Shown: one piece after another, positions 35,204-47,697 of the stretch | Position numbering within the stretch: the stretch's first letter is position 1 | Layout: each line of letters opens with the position of its first letter | Origin: Camellia lanceoleosa | Taxonomy: Eukaryota; Streptophyta; Magnoliopsida; Ericales; Theaceae | Reading direction: 5' to 3' | Assembly: GCA_025200525.1 (NCBI GenBank) | Contig: CM045770.1 | Span: 127,573,429 to 127,637,428 of the forward strand | DNA: 64,000 nt | Program-made: the position numbers and the translations under genes | Notes under the pieces: generated by a model | What the model was told of the DNA's origin: nothing | Database searches by the model: none | Seen by the model: the letters and a program-made list of their open reading frames with translations, nothing else

Positions 35204-38200
35204 ACGCCATACAAGATGCCTAACATTGACCCCGAGGTCACTTGCCATAGACTAAATGTGGACAGGTCGGCTAAATCTGTTATCCAACGAGCAAAGAGGC
35301 CAACGTTGATGCATGTTGAAGCAGTAAAAGAGGATGTGGGAAAACTGCTGGAGGCCAGAGCCATTCGAGAGGTAAACTATCCAACTTGGTTGTCAAACAT
35401 AGTTGTTGTGAAAAAGAAGAATGGGAAGTGGAGGGTTTGCGTGGACTTCGCTAGCCTGAATAAGGTTTGTCCCAAAAATAGTTTCCCAACCCCCCAAAAT
35501 CGATCAATTGGTGTATGCCACTTCAGGGTATGGAAGGATGAGCTTCTTAGACGCATACATAGGGTACAATTAGATAGCAATGTACCCCATTGATGATGAG
35601 AAGACTGCATTTATCACCCCAAAAAGGCTGTATTGCTACAAAATGATGCCCTTCAGGTTGAAAAATGCAGGAGCAACCTACCAGAGGTTGGTGACCAAGA
35701 TGTTCAGACATCTAATTGGCAAAACAGTGGAAGTATACATTAATGACATGGTCGTAAAGACCAAAGAACCTGAGGATCATTTGGCCGACTTGAAGGCAAT
35801 TTTCGACATCCCTAGGACATATCGGCTCCGACTCAATGCTTCGAAATGTGCATTTGGAGTTGGGTCTGGTAAGTTCTTAAGATATTTGGTTACCAAAAGG
35901 GGCATTGAGGCAAGCCCAGATCAAATCAAGGCCATCTTGGACTTGAAGAGCCCAACATCGGCAAAACAGGTGCAGATGTTGACTAGAAGGGCCACAGCCC
36001 TGAATAGGTTCATAAGCAGAAGTTCTGACAAATGCAAACCATTTTTTAATTTAGTGAAGAAAGCCACAGATTTTTTTATGGACAGAGGAGTGTGAAGTCG
36101 TCTTGGCTGACTTAAAAAAATACCTGACTACAGCTCCAGTTCTCTCAAATCCAGTACCTGGAGATGAACTGTTTTTATACTTGGCAGTTTCAGAGCAAGT
36201 AGTAAGTGTAGTGGTAATCAGAGAAAAGAAGGGAGAACAGAGGGCAGTTTACTATGTGAGTAAAACCCTAGCAGGAGCAGAGACCAGGTATTTACCCCTG
36301 GAGAAATTGACATTGGCCTTGATAATGGCCTCCAAGAAGTTAAACCATTATTTCCAAGCCCAGAAGATTGTGGTACTGACTGAACACCCTTTGAAGTTCC
36401 TACTACAGCAAGGAGATTTGACCGGCAGGGTGGCCAGATGGGCAGTGGTATTGGGCCAATACGATTTGGAGTTCAGACCCAAAACAGTAATCAAAGGCTA
36501 GGTTCTGGCCAACTTTGTGACCGAGTTCACACCTGCCGCCATTCCATGTCGGGCTCCGGTGAGCCGCGGCTTAGGATATCCAGGTGAACAAGAAGAAATG
36601 TAACTGGGAATTAAGAACCCCACATCAACAGCGCAGAAGAAAGAAGAAAAACTCAAACCTTGTGACATTTACATTGGCGACTCCTTCCGCCTGTTCGTTG
36701 ATGGGAGTTCAAACTGTCAGAGAGTGGGAGCAGGAGTAGTGCTAGTGTCGCTAGATAGGCGGATGTTAGAACAATCTATTCGATTGGGGTTTAAGGCTTC
36801 AAACAATGAAGCAAAATATGAAGCACTGATCGCAAGACTAAAATTGGCAGCAGCAATGGAAGCCGACAAGGTGGTAGTCTTCTGTGACTCCCAACTTATT
36901 GTGAACCAGGCAACATGCGAATATGCAGTCCGAGATGAAAGAATGATAGCCTATGTCAAAGAGATTGTTAAACTACTGTCCTTATTTCAAGACTGCCGAC
37001 TGCAACAGGTTAGCCAAGATGACAACAGTCATACTGATGCCTTGGCTAACTTGGCTAGTGCAATGAAATCAGGGAAGGCAAGGACAATAATGGTTGATTA
37101 TTTGTCAGGCCCAAGTGTGGAACCACTGAGCATAGAGTACGAAGCAATGTGTGTGGAGATGGGACCAAGTTGGATGAATGCAATAGTAATATTCCTTAGA
37201 GATGGGAAGCTGCCAGATGATCGCAAAGAAGCACACAAGACCAGACTGAAGTCGGCTAGGCTTAGTCTGACTGGAGAAGGACATCTCTACAGAAAGTCTT
37301 TTACTGGTCCCCTTTTGAGATGTGTGCATCCTTCACAAGTTGAAGATTTCTTGCATGAAATACACGAAGGAGTATGTGGAAGCCACGCTGGGGGCAGGTC
37401 ACTTGCTCATAGGGCCATTACTCAGGGGTACTGGTGGCCTTACATGTAGAAGGATGTTGAAGCCTATGTTAGAAAGTATGAGAAGTGCCAAAGGTTTGCA
37501 CCTTTGATACATCAACCAGCAGCAGATTTGAACTCAAAGTCCAGCCCTTGGCCATTTGCGCAGTAGGGCATGGATCTAGTTGGTCAATTACCCCAAGCAA
37601 CTGGACAAAGAAAATTCTTGCTAGTAGCAACAGATTATTTCACCATGTGGGTAGAAGCTGAACCCCTTACAAAGATTCGAGATATTGATGTGAAGAACTT
37701 CATATGGAAGAACATCATCACCAGGTTTGGGATCCCAAGGGCAATAATAGCAGACAATGACACACAGTTTGACGGCAAGCTGATCAAGAGCTTCTGTTCA
37801 AAGTACAAAATCAAGAATTATTACTCTACTCCAATCTTCCCTCAGAGTAATGGTCAAGCAAAGCATCCAATAAAACAATCCTGGATGGGATCAAAAAGAG
37901 GCTGGAAGAGCAAAGGGAAAGTGGGTGGATGAGTTGCCCAATGTACTCTGGGCATATCGGACTACGTTGAGAAGATCAATTGGGGAATCCCCATTTGCTA
38001 TGGCTTATGGCACCGAAGCAGTCATCCCACTAGAAGTCGGCATCCCAGGGATCAAAACCCAAGGAGTAGAGAATAGGACTAACGAGGCATTCTTGGCCCA
38101 AGATATGGACCTGGTGGAAGAAAGAAGGGAGAGAGCAGTAATTCGGCTGGGGGCATACCAGCAACAACTTGCTAGGGCTTACAACAAGAAGGTTAACCCA

Positions 38201-38407
38201 AGAGAATTCAAAGTTGGGGACCTTGTGTTGAGGAAAGTGGTCGGCAACAAGAAGGATCCCAGAGAGAGCAAACTAGGCCCAAATTGGGAAGGGCCTTATA
38301 GACTTATCTCGGTTGCCAGTAATGGAGCATATCGGCTTGGAGACAGCGAAGGCAAAGAGTTGCCAAGACCCTGGAACACTTGTAACTTAAAGTTCTTCTA
38401 TCATTAG
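35204..38407 (+). pseudogene. RT-RNase H-integrase of the decayed Tat element
   Basis: RT starts with a conserved [11 protein letters not shown] block and includes VCVDFASLNK, a broken stretch near 35510-35590, and the catalytic site YINDM, where the sister copy has YIDDM, so a catalytic aspartate is lost. RNase H (TEHPLK region), a second RNase H-like block (LFVDGSSN, GAGVVLVS, CDSQLIVNQ) as in the Tat lineage, and integrase (YWWPYM, MDLVGQLPQ, ADNDTQF) follow. The frame breaks at the integrase glutamate position (about 37860) and resumes at 37925. Ends TAG at 38405-38407 after LPRPWNTCNLKFFYH. More stops at 36499, 37447 and 37564. Confidence 0.88.
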
Positions 38408-38524
38408 ACTTTTTTGTTTTTTTGAAATTTATGTCATAACTTTCTTAGCCGAGGTAGAAATAAAGTTCTTTTTTGGCTTGACTTTTTTTTTAAAAAAATT
38501 GAAAATTTGTGTGATCAATCCTTT

Positions 38525-39075
38525 GGTGATGTTTCTGATTGAAATATGACGAATAACTTAGACTTATTATATGGCAGAGTTGAATTATACTTGCATATAA
38601 TAGAGTTGAACTAAGTTGGCGATATTTCTGATTGAAACATGATGAATAACTTAGACTTATTATATGGCAGAGTTGAATTATACTTGCATATAATAGAGTT
38701 GAACTAAGTTGGTAATGTTTCTGATTGAAACATGATGAATAACTGAGACTTATTATATGGCAGAGTTGAATTATACTTGCATATAATAGAGTTGAACTAA
38801 GTTGGAGATGTTTCTGATTGAAACATAATGAATAACTTAGACTTATTATATGGCAGAGTTGAATTATACTTGTATATAATAGAGTTAAACTAAGTTGGCG
38901 ATGTTTCTGATTGAAACATGATGAATAAATTAAACTTATCATATGGCAGAGTTGAATTATACTTGCATATAATAGAGTTGAACTAAGTTGGCGATGTTTC
39001 TGATCGAAACATGACGAATAACTTAGACTCATTTTATGGCAGAGATGAAATTGGATTTGCATATAATGGAGTTGA
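38525..39075. repeat. 93-bp tandem array, about six copies, downstream of pol
   Basis: The word TTTCTGAT(T/C)GAAA returns at 38532, 38625, 38718, 38811, 38904 and 38997, exactly 93 bases apart. Each unit also has TTATATGGCAGAGTTGAA and CATATAATAGAGTTGAAC. Since 93 is divisible by 3, the minus strand is open for 190 codons as a 31-residue repeat, which is judged an artefact. The sister element has an unrelated 62-bp array in the same place. Confidence 0.93.
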
Positions 39076-39837
39076 ATTAAGTTGGTTTAGCATAACCTTA
39101 CCATGTCGGCAGAATTAAGCTTAAAGAATGAAACTAAGTGCATTTCAGTTAGATTGACAAAGAAACCAAGGTTGTGAACCTTGGCTAGTCTTTGTTTGAA
39201 TCTAACTTCGACAAAAACTATACGTACTTAATGTGGACATAAGTGAGACTTAAGTTTACATTAGGGGGCAAAAAGCTGGAGAATGATAAGTAAAAGTTAA
39301 AGTGCTTGGGAGTTGGAATTTATACAAGAATTTACAAGCTAGAGTTGGTTTAACACTTGTTGAAATTTTCTGAAAAATTTACAAGTTGAAATTAGGTCAA
39401 GGTAATATTGCAGAAAGTACATACGTACTTGCCGAGATGGTCAGGTTTCCAAACTTGGGAAATATAGAAGACAAAAGTCTTGATAAACTGATAGTGAAGT
39501 AGCAAGTTTAAAACAACACTTGTGAAAATATTTTTACAATGTTTTCAAATGTTAAGCCAAGACCGAGATAAACAGTCAAAAGCATATCCGAGGTACTTTA
39601 TTCCAAGGAGATATACAGTTAAAGGTATAATTTGAAGACATGCAAAATTATTCTAAGTATGGAATGGTAAATATGAGAAAGAAGGCATTCAAACACTTAG
39701 AAGAAAGGAGAAAACATGCATTCAAAAGATAAACTTGTTCGGAGTACAAAAAAGGGCACGTCGGCCAAACTGAAAGCTAACACTGTTCGAAAGGAAAAAC
39801 TACAAGGTACAGAAATAAGGAAAAGCTTCTAAATAGA

Positions 39838-42235
39838 CTACTCGGCATCAGCAGTTGACTGTGTTTCAACCTTGGAAGACAACTGGGAAATCTTCTCAAC
39901 AGTCTTCTCAACCTGGATCTCGGCATCAATCTTAAAGAGAGTTTGATTGATGCTCTTCTTGGGGGAGGCACTTTTTGAGACCTCTTCTTCCTCATCCTGA
40001 GTCAAGTCTAGGACTTGCTCATTCAGAGTTGGGGACTTGGCCCTAGCAGCTTCAACCTTCTCAGACTTGTCGGTCTCGGCATTCTCCTCAAACTCAACCT
40101 CGTTCTCGGATTGGCTTGGAGTAGGAGGGAGTGGTAAAATGAGTCAACTGGCGTCATACAGTGGTGAATTCTCAAGGACAGCTTACTCCTTCAAGACAGC
40201 CATCCAGCCAAGGGTGTAACCTTTGTTGCATGCTTGTTTAACTTGTTTTTTGTAATCATTGCGGACATCGGCTGCCGCCTCGGCGTAGGCCTTTTCATCG
40301 GCTGCCTTGATTTCGGCCTCCTCTATAGCCAGGGCCGTCTGAAGCTCGGTTTGGGCTTGGACCTCTTTTTCCTTGGCCTCCTTGGCCTCGGACTGAGCCA
40401 CCTCGGCAACATTTTCTACAGCCTCAGCGCGGTCCTCTGCATTCTTTAAGGCCATCTCGTTAGCCTTAGCTTAGTCAAGAAGACCTTGGATGTGAACCTC
40501 GACTTTATTGAGTGAGGTGAGAAGCTTGGCTACCTCATTGGTTTTTTGGGTCAGCTCTTTCGTGTAGTCATTGGTCTTGACTACAAGGGAATGACCTTAC
40601 TGAATAGCCTGCAAGATTGCAAAGGAAGTTAGTATGACAACCAGAGTTAAAGTTAAATTAAAAATTACAAGTGTTGAGGCTTACCAAGACGCAATATTGC
40701 ATCATCATTGTATAGTTCTCATACTCCGAGAGCTCGATCATCCGGTTGATGTCGGCTGGGAGTAGGACAACGGTAGATATGGCGGCACCGACCTCCAAGC
40801 TGTCAATGGCACTATCCCCAGCAAGAAGTGGTCGGTCTCCGACCATAATGGGTGGATTCCAGGAAGCGTCAACACAAAACTGAGAAGGCCCAGAAAAACC
40901 GCTGGACCTCAGCTTCTTTGGTTGGGGCTGGTCTAACACCTTGGCTTCGGAAGGCCTTTTCTCAGCTAACTTCTCTGCTTTGGCCAATTTTGAAATAGGT
41001 ATTGTATCCTCTGATTCTACCTCAGTGGCGCTGGGTTTGGCCTTGGCCCTTTTTACCCTTTTTGCCTTAGGTTTTGGCTGGGCTTGGGAAGGACTTGAGG
41101 AGTGGACTGACACCACCCCAAGGATGTCGGCTAAAATGCCATCCGGAATGATCTTTGCACAGCCCATCTCTTTGGCTGTAGCGGCAATAGTAACCTTGGT
41201 CCCGAAGCAGATTGTTGGCATTGTAGTTGGCGGGTTTATCGGATCGTAAGCCGACACCTCGGAGGATTGGCATTTTCGGCTATGAGTTCTGCCTGCAGGA
41301 GCAAGGAGTGGAGCTCGGCGTCAGCATTGGCACTGGGCTGGAGGAATTAGTTGGGGAGCGAATGTTGATGGTTGCTCCTCTAAATCGGAGGTTGAGGCTT
41401 GGTCAGGCCGTAGTGATGAAGTGTTAGGGGGAGTTGTTGCTGAGGGTGGAGACTTGCTTTTCTTGGGGACATCGGGTAGCACAGATTTGTAGGTTGGAAT
41501 GTAGTTGAACAGCAGAGGAGCTTTTCGCTGGTCAACCTACAAGCCCAGTAGCTTCTTGAAGTCATTGTTAGGGTAGAAGGTTTTGCGGAAGTCTTTTGGT
41601 GGCTGAGGAAGAACTACAAGTAAAAAAACAAACATTAAAACATATAGAGAAATAAAGTAATAAAGACTTAAGAACATGTAAAGTGACACTTGGTTCTTAC
41701 CATTACCCTCTTTGAACACTGTTCAGCTCAAAGGATAAAGGTGGAGGTCGTCATCAGGTGGGAACTCCCAGTTGCCCGAGACGATGAAATAATCATCTCT
41801 AGCACCTTTGTTGGAGTTTGGGAGGTCGGCTATAAGTTTCTTCTCAGTGGATCTCATCTTGAGGTAATAGATGTAGCATTTTTCGGATTTCAGGCCACAC
41901 ATGGTATAACAGTATTGAATGTCGGCTAGTGTTATCCTAGCGTTCTCTCGGCTAGCTAGGGCAATTATACCATTAATGACTCTGTAAGAGTTAATAGCCA
42001 GCTGCATTGGGTTATGTTTGTAATAATGAAGGACTTGTCAGAAAAGGATATTGAGAGAGAACCTAAGTCCACACTCTATGAAGGCCACTACGGGGAAAGG
42101 CATAGAGTCCCCATCAAGCATGATGGAGTCCTCCTCCCCTGCTAACCTAAGGTGAACATCGGCTGGGATGGAGAACTCTATCCTAAAGTACTCTAGTTTG
42201 GCCCGGGTGTCTACCCTCCACCTGAACATACCCAT
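39838..42235 (-). pseudogene. Antisense ORF of the decayed Tat element
   Basis: Reads opposite to pol. It aligns by eye with the nearly intact antisense gene at 50297-52731. The start MGMFRWRVDTRAKLEYF at 42235 is followed by SMPFPVVAFIECGLRF, NPMQLAINSYR, NGIIALASRENARI, DIQYCYTMCGLK and SGNWEFPPDDDLHLYPL. An intron occurs at the matching place (donor GTAAGAAC near 41702, acceptor before the PPKDFRKTFY segment). Later parts keep the Lys/Ala/Glu-rich coiled coil (AEDRAEAVENVAEVAQ) and YTLGWM, and end TAG at 39838-39840. Several in-frame stops make it non-coding. The N-terminal part resembles the Pfam family called putative gypsy-type transposon (Transposase_28), a recollection not tested here. 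Confidence 0.78.
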
Positions 42236-43393
42236 GGTGTCGGTTTATGAGGATTAAGGCAAAATTTTAGAAAAGAATTTTTGGTATGGGTTTGAGGACC
42301 TTAGCTAAACCTAGAGAGCACTGGAGTAAAGGCTTTTGAGAATCTAAAGGAGTTTTTGGTTCAGTTTTCCTAAAGAACAGAGTTCTAAAATCAAAACCAA
42401 AACCAAAACCTAAATCTACGCAATCAAAGGCAAGAATCTAGAAGTAAAGCAAGAAAAACAAAAAAGAACAATAATTCAGATTCAAGAAAACAAATAGAAA
42501 TTCAAGACCATTGTACAAAGTGTATGCAGATGTGCAAAGCCAAGGACAGTGGCAAAATAAACAAGTGTGTGAGTAGTATGTGTGTGCATATACCCAGAAA
42601 AAGATTGGACAAAAGCAAAATCGCAAACAAACATGATGAAATTTAAAACACAGACGAAGATTCAAGAATATGAACGGATTCACAATGGCAGCACACAAAC
42701 ATAACAAAGTTTGAAGTAAATCCAAAACTGAAAAGAGGGGAAACAATGACTTATCGAAGAGAATGACGCTAGTATAAGGTACGCCGAAATCAGATGATGA
42801 TGGTACGTGGAGCAGAACGGTGAAAGCTTCGCTGGAGGGAAAGAACGGAGGTAGTTGCAAAAAGTTTTGAGAGAACGAAAATGGTGGTTTCTTGTTTAGA
42901 GAAAGAGAAAGCTTGAACTCAGAAGGAAAACGAGGAATGCAAAAGTGAAGAGACGGAAAGAGAAAGTATTTTTGTTAAAACATGAAAAGACGGCAAAACC
43001 GTAATAAATGTACTTGGACGACGTGCTTGTGAGGCGGTGTGCGTAGAAGCGACGCGACCTGATGGCGCGTGTCAAGCATGGATCAATGAGAAAAAGACGC
43101 GTGGCGAAAAAGGTTAAGAAACTGTGCGTGACAGCTCATGTGCAGATAGAACTCTTGGAGTTCTTGATTTAATGAAGTGAGAACCTCGGCTATAGGGACA
43201 GTCTTGGTTAAGGAACTTGGAAAATTCATTTCTTGGCTCTTGATCATTGATAAAGTAGACTGCAGAGTCTTGGTCATATGAAGCCAATGTGTAAAGATTT
43301 CGGTCGTGATGGGTGCTGTAGGTTTCAGCCGATGTGATATATGGACAAACAGTATATGTTCCATCACTTCAAGATGCCGAGGTAATAGAACCT

Positions 43394-43403
43394 AGGGGCC
43401 AAT
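43394..43403 (+). other. Polypurine tract of the decayed Tat element
   Basis: AGGGGCCAAT directly before the 3' LTR. The sister element has AAGGGGCAGT in the same position. Confidence 0.7.
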
Positions 43404-43949
43404 TGTGGGGGCATATTTTGTGAATGGCAACACGTGGCCACAGTGACATCGAAGTGTTAGCTGAGGTGCCACGTGTCTTGGTCATGGCGCCGAGGTGATC
43501 TCGGCTAGGCCGAGGTTATCTGCAGAGATATTGGAATCCGGGATGAGCGGATAAGGGACAAGAGTTCTAGAATAGGGGAGGACCTTAGTCTGGATAAAGA
43601 TAAGACTCTTAGAGAGTTTATCTCTATCTAGTTGGAAGTCTAAGATGAGCATTGAGCCAGAGTCCATTGAAGCTAGCCTTCTACAGGGATCAGATAGTGC
43701 TGGCTATAAAAGTAAGGCACCCTCGTGGGTCTAAGGTACACTTTTTGTATTCTAGCTAGTGAGTTAAGCATTGTTTGCTATCTTTGAGAGATAATTGAGT
43801 CCTGACTTGATCGTCGGAGTGCCCCCGGGTAGACGAACCACCGCCGGAGTCTTATCTTTCTGTAACAGATTGTTCAGGCACAATCTATTCTGTCAGTGTC
43901 CTCCAGCTGAGTACCTGTTTGGCAGTGTGGTTACAAATCAGCATCCACA
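43404..43949 (+). repeat. 3' LTR of the decayed Tat element
   Basis: Starts TGTGGGGGCATATTTTGTG and ends CATCCACA, followed by the target duplication CATAT. It pairs with 32118-32663. Confidence 0.92.
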
Positions 43950-45320
43950 CATATGTACCATGAGACAAACAAATGTTGACTATCTATTCTCTCTTAAATG
44001 ACCATAGTTCTCTCATAATATACCATAATCCACCTTGTTTTTTAGAGACTTTCGTATGCAATGACAACAATGGGATGGCTACTCCATGTTGTGTGGCCAA
44101 CTAGTTTAATTATAATATAAAGTTTGCCAAATTATACGAACTTTACATATTTTATATGGATTCTATTTGACAAATATTTTTTTTATATATACTTTTCATC
44201 GTAAATTAAGATAATCCACAAACTCAATATAAATTTTGCGTTTCACATTTTTCTTCTTAATTCTTTCAAGGATTTTTTTTAATGCTAAATTATCTTCTTT
44301 CTTCTTCTTCTTTTCTTCTTTTTCTGTACATTATTCTATACCCAATATCAATTTCATATTAATCTATAATATGGATGTGTCGTTTAAATTTTATAGTAAT
44401 TTTATATGTGAAATTATACTTCCTTTCTTATATTATTTTATATAATCATAACTCACGGGAAGAAAAACATGTACAATAATGATACTCTTGAGTAATATCT
44501 AAAGTTTGGATTTACTACTAGAGTTACTTTTTCAATTGTTGAACAGTAAGTTATTTTATGTTTTGACATCATATTACAGATGATTAATCACTTCACACAT
44601 TGAAATATATTTATCGTTTGGATGTTTTCATTATTTTTTTTTTTCCTTTTTGAGTTTTGTTGTTATATGATTCTTTATTGATTAGTCGTTACTGAATTTT
44701 TTTTATATAGTTGATATTTTAATTTAATTAAAAGTGTTTATTTTATAATCTTATATATATATATAATACAAAATCATTATATAATAATTCAACTGCAACA
44801 TATTTATATTTAATATTTTTAATAAATTTTATATAATTTATATTTCTACATATTTATATTTAATATTTTTAATAAAATTTTAATAATCCAACTGCATATT
44901 TTATATAATTTATATTTCTGCATATTTTTAATATATATATAAATATTTAACTAATAATTTTATAGAATAATAGTATCAATATTATCAAAATAAATAATTA
45001 AAATCATACTTTAATTTTAATTTTTTTTATAACACACATTATAATATCAAATATTTTTTTTAAAAAATAATATGTTAATTACACAGCTCAACTGCTAATT
45101 TTGTTATAATATAAAGTTTGCCTCTTTAATTAAAAAAAATAAAAATAAAAGGAGGCCAAAGTAATTCATATTTGAGATTAAATTTCATAATATTTTTTTA
45201 TAATAAAAATCTGTCACTTTTTTTTTTTTTTTGTAACTGACGTTGCAGATGGAGAAGGTTGTTAGAATCCAAGTCAACAAACTCTTTTATATAACAGTAA
45301 TGTTACATGCCCAAAGAAAT

Positions 45321-45492
45321 GAACAAGGATTCTTTAGAATTTTTTTTTTTTTTTAAAATTTTTTAGAGTGATATATTGTGTGGTTGAGATTTAATGACAA
45401 GTTATATTAATTTTTTAGCATTAAATCTCAACCACATAATACACCATTATAAAAAAAACTTTAAAAAAAAAATACTCTAGAAAATCTTAGTG
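45321..45492. mobile_element. Short foldback MITE with 9-bp target duplication
   Basis: The inner words TGTGGTTGAGATTTAATG and CATTAAATCTCAACCACA are exact inverted copies, and the outer arms continue the palindrome through T and A runs to GATTCTTTAGAA and TTCTAGAGAATC-like ends. CAAAGAAAT is duplicated at 45312-45320 and 45493-45501. The 9-bp duplication suggests a Mutator-like MITE. Confidence 0.8.
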
Positions 45493-47697
45493 CAAAGAAA
45501 TAACTAAATAAATGACCAAACATCTATCTGAACTGCCGCCTAAACAAATAAATGACCAAACAAATAAATGACCAAAATCCTTCTCTCACCAGACACGGCG
45601 CGTGATCTGCAAAAAAAAAAAATTGAAAACCACTTTTTGTAAAGCACATGCACAACAGTTTGTTCTTTGTGAAGATACCTGGGGTTTCTAAATCAAAATT
45701 TTTTTTTCTTGTACAGAGCAACAAAAACACCATTGTCGTCGGATGTCTAAACTAAAAAATTCAAAGGTCCTCATCCACTCCAAGAGGAGAAAAAAGTGAG
45801 ACTTGAAACCCATCTAACCCTCTCTCTCTCTCTCCCCTCCGTTTAACCCATGCCCAGTATCTACGAAAACCCAGATCACTACACGACAGAATGAGGAGAG
45901 TAATTTTGCAGACCAAAATTTGATGTTTTGTTTCTGAAAGTATTTTTCCATAACCTTTTTCTGTTATTTTTGTTGAATTTAGTAACAAATTGTGTGTTCC
46001 TCTTTCTTTTGTAGCCTGCATTGCACTTGTTCACTATCTGTTTGTAAAAATGTTTATGAGAACAATAAAATCTTTGTTGTACACTTAATGATTTGCGTTA
46101 TGACAATTACGTTGATTTTGACGGATAACTTAGCTTTTCATGGTATTCGTTGTTCTTCATATTATTGGATAGGTCACTGGTGGTATTCGAAATTCCTTTG
46201 AAAAACGTTGCCAATTTAATGATTTTCATAAAAAATTGGTGGAGAGAGCGAGAGAGAGAGAGAGAGAGCACGACGAGTTGCACTGTGGTGGAGCTTGTGT
46301 GAAGTGGTTGTGCCCACACCACGGCTAAAGCATGGCGTTAGCACCGGTGGTCGTTGGTTGTGCCGGTCAACAATGGTGATAGAAGATGGAGAGATCAACT
46401 AGGAGAGACGGAGAGAGAACGATCGGACTCATTTATCTCAGAGGAGGAGAATTGTTGAAGGGGGAAGTTGAAGGGGTTGTGTTGTGAGAGGAGGAGAATT
46501 GTTTAGTGGTGGGATCCATTAATCTTAGGTGGCAGTCCAACTAGATATTTGGTAATTTATTTGGTCATTTCTTTGGGCCTGTAACATTACTGTTTGTATA
46601 AGGCCCATGTCACAAATTTGGGCCCACTTGCAACCTCATTCACATATTTGGGGCCCAAACCTTATTTCCAGAAGAAAAATGACTTGGACCCCCAGCTGGG
46701 GGTCGGCTCCTATTGGGCAAAAACCCTGTTTTTTTTTTTTTTTTTGGATTTCCGGCCAACCCCAATGCGACACGTCACTGGGGGTCGGCACTGGGGTCCC
46801 CGTACTGGGGGTCTGTAGCAAAACCCTTTCCTGAATGAGTCATCACCCAAGCTATCAATCGGTGGTGGAGCTAAGAAATTAGGTTGGAAGAGTATTTATT
46901 AATTATAATTTTTTATTTAAAAAATATCATGAGCAATATTAAGATAATTATAATTTTATGAGTTAAATTTAAACATAAAAAATTACATATTCATTATTAA
47001 TAAGAACAAATCAAAATTCTACAATAGTGTGGAATAGCTCAGTGTGGGATGATAATGTAAGTTTGCAATTTTAACACACAAAATTATGGATCAAAATTCC
47101 TAATTTTAAAAAATAAAAACACATTATTTATAGCACAAATTATTATAAAATTTATTTAATTTTTATTTGATAAAAAAATATTAAAGATATGACATTGCTT
47201 ATAAATGATGTGTTTTGAATGAAAATTATTAAACAGTTTTAGAGTATCATATGACGTTATCTACGTGATGCTCAGAGCATAGAAAATCACAAATCACATT
47301 AAGTGATATGTCAACTACTTTGAAAATAATGAGTTCATTATATCCAATCTATAATATTTTTCGTTACACTATTGATTTAAACTGCTATATGAATAATACC
47401 ACATAATATTTTTAAAATATCAAATAACTACTTGTTGTGAATAATATAATAAATTCTTAGGGTTGGTTTGGGTGTCCTAAAAAAGTACACTTTTTGTCTT
47501 TTTACGAAAAGATGTGCAGAAAAGTAGAGAGGTGATGTGATGGAAAAAAGATAAAAAGATAAAAAGATGGATTATATAGTTCATGCTAAACCAACCCTTA
47601 ATCAAAGAACATGTTAAGAAAAAAAAAAATACATTTTATACATCATAATAAAAAATAAAAAAAAAATCAAAACTGAGGGGATCAAAAATGGGACACC

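Larger units (their letters stand above)
32118..43949 (+). mobile_element. Tat-type Ty3/Gypsy element, decayed full-length copy
   Basis: LTRs at 32118-32663 and 43404-43949 run in the same direction with TGTG and CACA ends, and CATAT is duplicated at 32113-32117 and 43950-43954. Internal order is primer site, gag-protease, RT-RNase H-integrase, tandem repeats, an antisense ORF and a polypurine tract. This order, plus the primer site TTTGGCGCCGTC, points to the Tat lineage. The copy is full of stops and frameshifts and cannot move by itself. It is the same family as 48805-60279. Confidence 0.93.

Noticed and set aside
38490..39062. 190-codon minus frame with 31-residue repeats
   Set aside because: It is the 93-bp tandem array read in one frame; no start context, and the sister element has nothing like it.
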